From: DASPKW01 sp038244055
GTDB taxonomy: Bacteria > Planctomycetota > Phycisphaerae > Tepidisphaerales > Tepidisphaeraceae
Direction: 5' to 3'
Assembly (NCBI GenBank): GCA_038244055.1
Contig: JBBRTW010000080.1
Location: forward strand, 1-19,619
Length of the DNA stretch: 19,619 nt
Shown: positions 14,069 to 19,619 of the stretch, piece after piece
Layout of the letters: every line of letters starts with the position of its first letter
Numbering within the stretch: the first letter of the stretch is position 1
Translations under genes and position numbers: made by a program
Notes under the pieces: model-generated
Told to the model about the DNA's origin: nothing
Seen by the model: only the letters and a program-made list of their open reading frames with translations
Databases searched by the model: none

Positions 14069-14709
14069 TCCGCTTCGGAATCCGCCCATTCGCGCCGCAC
14101 CGTCGCCATGGCTGGAAACGGATACCAGAACCACAATTCCTTGACCCAAAGCCCCGGCATCATTCGACTGCGGTAAATTCCGTCGGCATCCACAGGAATC
14201 AATTGATAGCGGCCGCGTTTGCTACGCTGATGGAATTCCGCGGTCTTGCGCTGGGGATCGATAAGCCAGTATTCCAGCACGCCACCGCGTTCGTATTCGT
14301 AATATTTGTCGCCGCGATCCACGCCGCCGCTGCGGGGGCTGACAATCTCGACCGCAAGATCGGCCGGTCCCTGTAGGTGGCTCTTTTTCAGGCGCTTGAG
14401 ATTTTTCGTGGCGACGAAAAGAATGTCCGGAGCGCGTCCCGGAAGGTCCGGCCCCGTCTTCATGTTGTAGGGGTCATGGCGTAACTCTCCAATTGCATGC
14501 CCTTCGAGGAATTCGCTAAAAAGGTGCAGTAAAAACACTTCCAAGCGGTCGTGATCGCTGCTAATCGGCGGCATCTCAACCACCTCTCCATTGACCCATT
14601 CGACATGACTGCCATCATCATATTGCGCAAGAAAATTGCGGTACGTCATCCGGTGGCCCGCGAACTGGGCGTCGCGCGTAAGCGAAGATGGCGTTGCGGT
14701 TCGACTCAT
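14065..14709 (-). CDS. Uma2-family (DUF820) putative restriction-like endonuclease
   Basis: The 214-aa protein starts at ATG 14709 with a weak TTGGA site. Uma2/DUF820 proteins have a PD-(D/E)XK nuclease fold and are abundant in planctomycetes and cyanobacteria; biological role unclear. Visible landmarks are MTYRNFLAQYDDGSHVEWVNGEVV (21-44) and HDRLEVFLLHLFSEFLE. The active-site elements follow: Pro94-Asp95 (APDILFVAT), Glu121 (DLAVEIVSPRS), then Asp131, Lys135 and YYEYERGGVLEYWLIDPQ. The C-terminus is basic and aromatic-rich. The length is slightly above the usual 190 aa because of an N-terminal extension. The gene is 27 bp downstream of mrp on the same strand and probably cotranscribed with it, though the functions are unrelated. 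A cellular DNA target is unknown. Confidence 0.88.
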   Translation of the reverse strand: MSRTATPSSLTRDAQFAGHRMTYRNFLAQYDDGSHVEWVNGEVVEMPPISSDHDRLEVFLLHLFSEFLEGHAIGELRHDPYNMKTGPDLPGRAPDILFVATKNLKRLKKSHLQGPADLAVEIVSPRSGGVDRGDKYYEYERGGVLEYWLIDPQRKTAEFHQRSKRGRYQLIPVDADGIYRSRMMPGLWVKELWFWYPFPAMATVRREWADSEAD

Positions 14710-14736
14710 GGCATTCCAATTTTAATCATATCACGG

Positions 14737-15837
14737 TTAAAGAATATTCAACTCCGGCATCCCCCCCTGCAAATTCCTCACCGAAATCTGCCCCGCCAGA
14801 TTCCCGACGATATTCTCCAGCGCATCGCGGAGCCGCGGATCGCCCTCAAAATTCGCGACGGGATCGCCGGCATCGGAATTCACGCGAAGCTGGGGATAGA
14901 GGGGCAATGCGCCCAGGAAGGGCACGCCCAGTTCCTGCGCCGCCTTTTCCGCACCGCCCCGGCCAAAAAGATCGACGATCGATCCATCGGGCATGGGCAT
15001 GTAAGACATGTTCTCGACGATGCCCAGGATGGGCGCGCCGAGTTGCTGGAACATGCGCAGGGCGCGCACGGCATCATCCAGCGCCACCTGCTGCGGCGTG
15101 GCCACCACCACCGCGCCGGTGAGCGGCAATAGCTGGCAGAGGGTCAGCGGCACGTCGCCGGTGCCGGGGGGGAGATCGACGATCAGATAATCCAGCTCCG
15201 GCCACTCGGTGTTGTCGCAGAAGAGCTGCTTGAAGGCGCCATGCGCCATGGGCCCGCGCCAGATGAGAGGCTTGTCGGCTTCCACCAGCGCGCCGATGGT
15301 GATCGCGTGGATACCGTGAACGTGGAAGGGAAGGATGCGCGGTCCACGCGTTTGCGGCTGTTGCCCTTTGATGCCGAGCATCGTCGGCATCGACGGGCCG
15401 TAGATATCCCCATCCATTAGCCCGACCTTGGCCCCAGCGCGCTGCAGGCCGATTGCGATATTCACGGCGATGGTCGATTTGCCTACGCCGCCCTTGCCCG
15501 CGCCGACCGCGATGACATTCTTCACCTGCGGCAGGGGGTTGTTGGCCTTGGGCGGGCCGCCGGGTGTTCCGCCGGGTCCACCGGCCGGCCCGCGCGTCTG
15601 GGCGGTGAACTCGACATTCGCCTGCGTCGCGCCGATTCGGGCGAGGGCCGCCTTCACATCCTTCTCGATCACATCCTTGAGCGGGCAGGCCGGCGTCGTG
15701 AGCTCTATGCGCACGTTGACAACCATCCCGTCGATCTGCACGCCCTTGAGCATTCCCAGCGTGACGATGTCCTTGAAAAGTTCGGGGTCCTTGACGGTCC
15801 GCAGCGCCGCGACAACCTGATCCTGAGTCAATGCCAT
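14737..15837 (-). CDS. mrp: Mrp/ApbC-family Fe-S carrier ATPase lacking the CxxC
   Basis: The 366-aa protein starts at ATG 15837 with AGAAGGA upstream. The N-terminal MIP18/DUF59 domain (about 1-78) carries TPACPLKD (Cys51). A Gly/Pro-rich linker follows (82-98). The ParA/MinD-like ATPase has the deviant Walker A GAGKGGVGKST (112-122), DGDIYGPSMP and DLPPGTGD. Family members accept and deliver Fe-S clusters as dimers using a C-terminal CxxC after ENMS; here that segment reads ENMSYMPMPDGSIVDLFGRGG, with no cysteine. Fe-S binding by the usual ligands is therefore doubtful, although some Mrp lineages are known to lack the motif. Mrp precedes the Uma2 gene and is divergent from the cls gene. Confidence 0.92.
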   Translation of the reverse strand: MALTQDQVVAALRTVKDPELFKDIVTLGMLKGVQIDGMVVNVRIELTTPACPLKDVIEKDVKAALARIGATQANVEFTAQTRGPAGGPGGTPGGPPKANNPLPQVKNVIAVGAGKGGVGKSTIAVNIAIGLQRAGAKVGLMDGDIYGPSMPTMLGIKGQQPQTRGPRILPFHVHGIHAITIGALVEADKPLIWRGPMAHGAFKQLFCDNTEWPELDYLIVDLPPGTGDVPLTLCQLLPLTGAVVVATPQQVALDDAVRALRMFQQLGAPILGIVENMSYMPMPDGSIVDLFGRGGAEKAAQELGVPFLGALPLYPQLRVNSDAGDPVANFEGDPRLRDALENIVGNLAGQISVRNLQGGMPELNIL

Positions 15838-15941
15838 AGTTGAGTATCCTTCTGGTGTTATCGAACCCGATTATAGGGGGTGCCGGCGGCCGGGGACAGG
15901 GAGAGGCGTGGGTTTCAGGTGAATACAGCGCTTCGCGACAT

Positions 15942-15973
15942 GAGACAATGAGACAATGGGATGGGAGGACGAG
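15942..15973. repeat. GAGACAAT octamer array
   Basis: Units GAGACAAT, GAGACAAT, GGGATGGG and AGGACGAG run at 8-nt spacing in the mrp-cls intergenic region, followed by CTTTAGAACTTTAGA. The first unit is the exact complement of ATTGTCTC in the array at 18202-18249, so both belong to one family in opposite orientation. Confidence 0.7.
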
Positions 15974-16089
15974 GAGTTGTTGTCACTTTAGAACTTTAGA
16001 CAGTGTGCAGATCGCCTTTAACCGTTATCGTCTAGGAAGAGATCGCTCCAGGGGCGATTCTCACGCGGCGCGCACACACCGTAACCTCC

Positions 16090-17442
16090 ATGGCCTCTCA
16101 GCTCGAAAATCCCACCCGCCGCGATCTGGCGACCGACCCGCTGTGCGCTACGGATGCGCAGGGTGCGCGGGGAACCTCCGGTGGCATTAACATCGCGCCC
16201 GGCAGCGATGATGATGGCTGGGTCATTCCCGATCCGGTCACGCTGGCCGATGGAACGCAGGTGCAGCTTTACAAAGATGGCGAAGCCCTTCGCGCCGCTT
16301 ACGAGGCGATCCAGCAGGCCCGCCATAGAATCTGCCTGGAGATTTACATCTTCGCTGGCGATGAGACCGGCCAGGCCTTCGCCGATCTTCTCTCCGCCAA
16401 GGCGCGCGCGGGCCTGAAGGTATGGGTTATCTACGATTCCTTCGGCTCAATCGCGACCCGGCCGGCCCTGTTCGAGCAGATGAGGCGGGCGGGTGTGCGC
16501 GTGCAGGAATTTCACCCCTTCTGGCCGTGGGAAGGCAAATCTCAATGGCGGCCGGCCAATCGCGATCACCGCAAGCTCCTGCTGATCGATGATGACATCG
16601 CCTGGATGGGCGGGTTGAATATCGGCCGGGAATATGCGGGTTCATGGATCGCCAAGTCCACGGCCCCGCCTTGCGATTTCTGGCGCGATAACGCGATCAA
16701 GATCACCGGCCCGGCCGTGCGCCAGTACCGCGCTGCGTTCATGCGCACCTGGAGCTACACGCGCACCCGCACGCCCTCGAAAAAGCTCGAGCACATCTAC
16801 AACCTCGACGGCGTCTGCGCCGAGCCCTGCTCGTGGCCATTCGCCGAGAAACGGTCCGATGAGCATCGCGGCCGGATGTTCGAGCGCCATGAAGGCCCCG
16901 GCCAACTGGGCATCCTCGCCTCGGTTCCGCAGCGGCGCAGCCCGCTGCGGCCGTTCCTCAACCGACTGATCCGCGAATCGCGCAAGAGCATTTCCCTGAC
17001 CATGGCCTATTTCGCGCCGCACGATGATATGATCGATGAACTCTGCCGCGCCGCCCGTCGCGGCGTGCGCGTGCGCCTCATGCTCCCCGGCCGATGCGAT
17101 ATCAAGGTGCTCCTTATCGCGGCCCGCTCGTTTTACGAAACCCTGATGGCCGCCGGCGTCAAAATCTACGAGCGGCAGGGGGTCATCCTCCACGCCAAGA
17201 CCATGGTGATCGATAGCCTGATCAGCCTGATCGGCTCGACCAATCTCGACTACCGCAGCATCGAATACAACCTGGAGCTTTCCAGCATCATCCGCTCCAA
17301 ACCCTTTGGCGAGCAGATGGAAGGGCTCTTCGAAAACGACATGCGCTATGCCCACCGCATCCGCGCCGAGAAATGGCGGCACCGGCCAGTGTTCGATCGC
17401 TTCGTGCAGTGGTTCGTAAGCCGGGCGCGGTATCTTCTTTAA
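16090..17442 (+). CDS. Cardiolipin synthase / phospholipase D family protein
   Basis: The 450-aa protein carries two PLD (HKD) motifs: His160-x-Lys162-x4-Asp167 (NRDHRKLLLIDDDIAWMGGLN) and His368-x-Lys370-x4-Asp375 (VILHAKTMVIDSLISLIGSTNLDYRS). These make the single active site that transfers a phosphatidyl group via a phosphohistidine, as in cardiolipin synthesis from two phosphatidylglycerols. Two membrane helices found at the N-terminus of ClsA are absent; instead residues 1-50 are polar, as in ClsB-like enzymes. It may act as a peripheral membrane enzyme. Exact substrate (PG/PG or PE/PG) cannot be read from sequence, so I leave the symbol blank. The start at 16090 lacks a ribosome site; the upstream region holds the octamer repeat. 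The gene converges on the tRNA gene, 8 bp apart. Confidence 0.9.
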   Translation: MASQLENPTRRDLATDPLCATDAQGARGTSGGINIAPGSDDDGWVIPDPVTLADGTQVQLYKDGEALRAAYEAIQQARHRICLEIYIFAGDETGQAFADLLSAKARAGLKVWVIYDSFGSIATRPALFEQMRRAGVRVQEFHPFWPWEGKSQWRPANRDHRKLLLIDDDIAWMGGLNIGREYAGSWIAKSTAPPCDFWRDNAIKITGPAVRQYRAAFMRTWSYTRTRTPSKKLEHIYNLDGVCAEPCSWPFAEKRSDEHRGRMFERHEGPGQLGILASVPQRRSPLRPFLNRLIRESRKSISLTMAYFAPHDDMIDELCRAARRGVRVRLMLPGRCDIKVLLIAARSFYETLMAAGVKIYERQGVILHAKTMVIDSLISLIGSTNLDYRSIEYNLELSSIIRSKPFGEQMEGLFENDMRYAHRIRAEKWRHRPVFDRFVQWFVSRARYLL

Positions 17443-17450
17443 GGGCCGAG

Positions 17451-17524
17451 TACCCGCGACAGGATTCGAACCTGTGACCTCCGGTTTAGGAAACCAGCGC
17501 TCTATCCAACTGAGCTACGCGGGC
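17451..17524 (-). tRNA. tRNA-Arg (anticodon CCT)
   Basis: This 74-nt cloverleaf is read on the minus strand. The acceptor stem GCCCGCG pairs with CGCGGGT (one G-U). The D-arm is GCTC-AGTTGGATA-GAGC. The anticodon stem CTGGT/ACCGG holds loop TTCCTAA, giving anticodon CCT (reads AGG). The variable loop is AGGTC, and the T-arm is ACAGG-TTCGAAT-CCTGT. Discriminator A is present; the 3' CCA is not encoded and must be added by the nucleotidyltransferase. Confidence 0.97.
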
Positions 17525-17537
17525 GATGAGTCGATGA

Positions 17538-17999
17538 TTATAGGGCGGCTTCCTGGGCGACAATCAGGTCGTACAATTCCTGGGAGGTTTTCGCGCCGGC
17601 GACGGACTGGCGGAATTTGTCGATGGTCATCAGGCGGGAGATTCTGGCCAGGGCGTGGATGTGCTGGCCGGTTTTGTCGGGAGGGGAGCCCAGGAGCCAG
17701 ATGAGGTTGACGGGCCGGCCGTCGATGGCCTGGAAATCGATGGGGGTGGCGGCCTTGCCGATGGCCATGACGAGGTTGGCGAGGCCCGCGCACTTTCCGT
17801 GGGGGATGGCCAGGCCGTTGCCAATGCCGGTGGTGCGGGTGGATTCGCGGTCGAGGACGGATTCGAGGACCTTCTTGGGTTCGGTGACCGAACCATTTGC
17901 GGCGAGCAGGTTGACCAGCTCGGCGATGGCCTCGGTCTTGGTCTTGGCCTCGAGGGGAATCTTGATGTCCTGAGGCTTGAGAATTTCAGTCAAACGCAT
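17538..17999 (-). CDS. ptsN: PtsN-like PTS EIIA domain protein
   Basis: The 153-aa protein starts at ATG 17999 (MRLTEILKPQDIKIPLEAKTK) with GGGAG upstream. The longer frame to 18089 lacks sense. It is a single EIIA-fructose/nitrogen domain. The phospho-acceptor His67 lies in the family signature TGIGNGLAIPHGKC. Other conserved pieces are FQAIDGRPVNLIWLLGSPPDKTGQHIHALARISRLM. PtsN is phosphorylated by the nitrogen-PTS phosphotransfer chain (PtsP, NPr) and regulates metabolism or ion transport by protein contact. No other PTS genes are in the window. It lies between upp and tRNA-Arg on the minus strand; cotranscription with upp is possible across 279 bp but not shown. Confidence 0.9.
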   Translation of the reverse strand: MRLTEILKPQDIKIPLEAKTKTEAIAELVNLLAANGSVTEPKKVLESVLDRESTRTTGIGNGLAIPHGKCAGLANLVMAIGKAATPIDFQAIDGRPVNLIWLLGSPPDKTGQHIHALARISRLMTIDKFRQSVAGAKTSQELYDLIVAQEAAL

Positions 18000-18161
18000 G
18001 GTGATACAGCTCCCGGAACGCCTGCCACTGATCTTCGATTTCCAGTAGACGAAAGGGTTGAATGTTACCCTCGCAGGGGCTGAGTGCAAAGGAGAAGGGG
18101 GGTGGCTGTATGCTTATTTTGGCAACATTGGGGTGGGAACGATTGCACGGCCACGTTGAAG

Positions 18162-18249
18162 GTCAATTGTCCATCGTCAATTGTCCATGATTCATGCTTG
18201 AATCGTCCTATCGTCCGATCGTCCCATCGTCTTTTCGTCTCATTGTCTC
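18162..18249. repeat. ATCGTCCN octamer array with GTCAATTGTCCAT duplicate
   Basis: GTCAATTGTCCAT occurs at 18162-18174 and 18176-18188 with 14-nt period. A 6-bp hairpin GATTCA-TGCT-TGAATC follows (18189-18204). Six octamers then run ATCGTCCT, ATCGTCCG, ATCGTCCC, ATCGTCTT, TTCGTCTC, ATTGTCTC (18202-18249). It occupies the upp-ptsN gap and is the inverse of the array at 15942. Confidence 0.85.
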
Positions 18250-18278
18250 TCACCATCCCGCGAATAAAGCGCAACCCG

Positions 18279-18908
18279 CTACGTTCCAAACAACCGATCC
18301 CCCGCATCTCCGAGTCCCGGGAGAATGTAACCCTTCTCGTTGAGTTGTCTGTCGATCGCGGCGCAAAAGATGGGGACTTCGGGGTGAAGGGCATGCAGGG
18401 CCTGGATGCCTTCGGGGGCGGCCACCAGGCAGACGAAGCGCATGCTGGTGACGCCGGCTTTCTTGAGGAAAGTGATGGCGGCCGAGCCGGAGCCGCCGGT
18501 GGCGAGCATGGGGTCGATGAGGAGGACTTCGGTGCTGGCGATATCGGGCGGAAGCTTCTGGTAGTAGGCGATGGGCTGGAGCGTGGTTTCATCGCGGCGC
18601 ACGCCGAGATGGCCCAGGCGGGCATCGGGCAGGAGGCGCAGGACGCCATCGGCCATTCCCAGGCCCGCGCGGAGGATGGGGACGAGGGTGATCGGCCGGG
18701 CGAGCTCGCGGCCGGTCATTTTTTCGATGGGGGTCTGGATGAGGCGCGGGCGGGTGGGCCAGTCGCGGGTGACTTCGTAGACCATGAGCGAGGCGATCTC
18801 ATCGAGCAGCGCGCGGAACTTGCGCGATTCGGTGGAGAAATCGCGCAGCTCGGTAAGCTTGGTCTGGATGACCGGGTGATCGATGAGGACAACATTGGGA
18901 AAGGGCAT
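18279..18908 (-). CDS. upp: Uracil phosphoribosyltransferase
   Basis: The 209-aa protein starts at ATG 18908 (MPFPNVVLIDHPVIQTKLTELRD), the usual start and length for Upp; the open frame upstream to 19379 translates only repeats. Family marks are PIVPILRAG-type (TLVPILRAGLGMADG), the PRPP-binding loop LLIDPMLATGGSGSAAI and the C-terminal uracil loop GYILPGLGDAGDRLFGT. It makes UMP from uracil and PRPP in pyrimidine salvage in the cytoplasm. No ribosome site is seen, and the heptamer array begins 40 bp upstream, so the array occupies the promoter or leader region. Confidence 0.97.
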   Translation of the reverse strand: MPFPNVVLIDHPVIQTKLTELRDFSTESRKFRALLDEIASLMVYEVTRDWPTRPRLIQTPIEKMTGRELARPITLVPILRAGLGMADGVLRLLPDARLGHLGVRRDETTLQPIAYYQKLPPDIASTEVLLIDPMLATGGSGSAAITFLKKAGVTSMRFVCLVAAPEGIQALHALHPEVPIFCAAIDRQLNEKGYILPGLGDAGDRLFGT

Positions 18909-18947
18909 GTCGCGGAAGTTACCCGCGCGGCGGCGGGGTGCAAGGAC

Positions 18948-19080
18948 GGGTTGCGGGTTGCGAGTTGCGTGTTGCATGTTGCGAGTTGCGAGTTGCGAGT
19001 TGCGTGTTGCGAGTTGCGTGTTGCGTGTTGCGAGTTGCGAGTTGCGTGTTGCGTGTTGCGAGTTGCGTGTTGCGAGTTGC
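18948..19080. repeat. 19-copy GAGTTGC/GTGTTGC heptamer array
   Basis: Nineteen uninterrupted 7-mers of consensus GNGTTGC lie 40 bp before upp. TTGC never changes. Position 2 is A, T or G in the order G G A T T A A A T A T T A A T T A T A; one copy begins with A. No inverted partner is present, unlike the foldback elements. Confidence 0.97.
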
Positions 19081-19128
19081 GAGTGTGGTTTAGAATTCCT
19101 AATGCCGCTGCCGTCATCCTGAGGTACT

Positions 19129-19205
19129 CCGAAGGATCTTGTCGATGCGTCGCGGACCGTTCGACAAAGTGAAATGGCCCATCCCGTCAATGCAAGATTC
19201 CTCGG
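19129..19205. repeat. Dispersed-type repeat with imperfect terminal inverted repeats
   Basis: CCGAAGGATCTTG (19129-19141) and CAAGATTCCTCGG (19193-19205) are inverted with 11 of 13 matches. The first is preceded by GTCATCCTGAGGTACT. Phrases of the type AAGATCCTTCGGAGTACCTCAGGATGAC recur widely in bacterial genomes. The region 18909-19386 holds this repeat plus the neighbouring arrays and no gene that I can support. Confidence 0.5.
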
Positions 19206-19241
19206 TTGCCTGAAGCTCCCTGCACCGAAAATGTTCCGGTC

Positions 19242-19357
19242 CCCTCTCCTGTACTCGGGAGAGGGATAGGGTGAGGGGCTTCGGCGAATTGTAAACGATT
19301 TCCGATTTCGCAACCTAAAGACCCTCACCCCCGCCCTCTCCCGAGTACAGGAGAGGG
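19242..19357. repeat. 116-bp foldback element with 36-nt arms
   Basis: Arms 19242-19277 and 19322-19357 are complementary at 33 of 36 positions, with a perfect 24-nt outer block (CCCTCTCCTGTACTCGGGAG plus AGGG). The centre is 44 nt. Inner parts read GAGAGGG, ATAGGGT, GAGGGGC in heptads. It ends 29 bp before the stop of the last gene, so it could also act as a terminator-like hairpin. Confidence 0.95.
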
Positions 19358-19386
19358 AGTCAATGCCATTCTTTTTCATTCATGAT

Positions 19387-19619
19387 TCAAGGAATGATAT
19401 TGACGATGATCCGCGCGTAGCGGGTCAGCGGCGGCGCGCCCTTGTCGGTGAGCTGAAGCAGCACATGGAAAGTTCCTGGGCGGGCATTGCGAGGAAGGAC
19501 GAGGGTGGTGCTGGCGGCATGGGGATCCGACAGCTTCGGAAGCTCGCCCGAATACGCCGTGGCCTCGGGATAGATTTGCCAGAGATAATCCAGCGGGTGA
19601 TTGTCCGGATCGGACCTGG
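19387..19619 (-). CDS. C-terminal end of a DUF1593 / Sde182-like protein
   Basis: Reading minus from the window edge, 77 codons end at TGA 19387-19389: DPDNHPLDYLWQIYPEA, then TTLVLPRNARPGTFHVLLQL and TDKGAPPLTRYARIIVNIIP. This matches the C-terminal beta-sandwich of DUF1593 (cellulose-binding Sde182 type), where DxDxxPLxYxWxxYPEA and TDxGxPPLTRYxRxIV are typical. The N-terminal nucleoside-hydrolase-like domain would lie beyond the window. Family members are exported and linked to polysaccharide use in planctomycetes; that is inference here. Without its 5' end neither signal nor active site can be judged. Confidence 0.82.
   Translation of the reverse strand, partial: RSDPDNHPLDYLWQIYPEATAYSGELPKLSDPHAASTTLVLPRNARPGTFHVLLQLTDKGAPPLTRYARIIVNIIP

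Noticed and set aside
15942..18249. Composite transposon bounded by octamer arrays
   Set aside because: No transposase lies inside, the genes are core functions, and the arrays are short and degenerate; kept only as a repeat-family observation.
18948..19080. CRISPR array
   Set aside because: The repeat unit is 7 nt with no spacers, and no cas genes are near; it is a simple tandem array.
18084..19172. 362-aa plus-strand frame over upp
   Set aside because: It contains a Cys/Arg/Val repeat that is only the translated heptamer array; upp on the minus strand is certain.

Overview
The window looks like a chromosomal segment of a GC-rich planctomycete, most likely class Phycisphaerae. This rests on three things seen in the sequence: an exported beta-helix/Calx-beta protein ending in a dockerin-like calcium module and a short basic/FS tail, a membrane protein with the CxxCGYDL...CPECG zinc ribbon common in this phylum, and many genes with weak or no Shine-Dalgarno site. 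The taxon is inferred; no rRNA or marker set was available to test it.

Layout. 1-5718: a cell-envelope block with the 3' part of a giant exported beta-helix protein, a convergent 63-aa protein, a DUF4190-like membrane protein, a TolB-like propeller lipoprotein, a second lipoprotein and an 83-aa unknown protein. 5719-7202: a GC-rich non-coding stretch, a XerC/XerD-type recombinase and a strong bidirectional terminator. 7216-8694: a zinc-ribbon membrane protein preceded by a 23-aa coupled micro-ORF. 8904-12224: ychF, hslU (no hslV beside it) and a DUF433/DUF5615 toxin-antitoxin-like pair. 12256-15837, minus strand: mrp, a Uma2 nuclease-like gene, a possible 51-aa ORF and rtcB. 16090-19619: a cardiolipin synthase-like gene on plus, then tRNA-Arg(CCT), ptsN and upp on minus, and the C-terminal end of a DUF1593/Sde182-like protein.

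The genes are mostly core housekeeping (RNA ligation, Fe-S assembly, proteolysis, phospholipid synthesis, pyrimidine salvage, PTS-type regulation) and do not form one pathway. The unusual layer lies between and inside them: several unrelated families of 7-8-nt tandem repeats. Three are foldback elements with 32-36-nt inverted arms built from the short unit (5235-5341, 12956-13138, 19242-19357). One of these is 183 bp, exactly 61 codons, and sits open-reading inside rtcB. Others form a 19-copy heptamer array upstream of upp and two oppositely oriented octamer arrays flanking cls-tRNA-ptsN. This repeat layer is the best candidate for something undescribed. No transposase or reverse transcriptase that could move it is encoded in the window.
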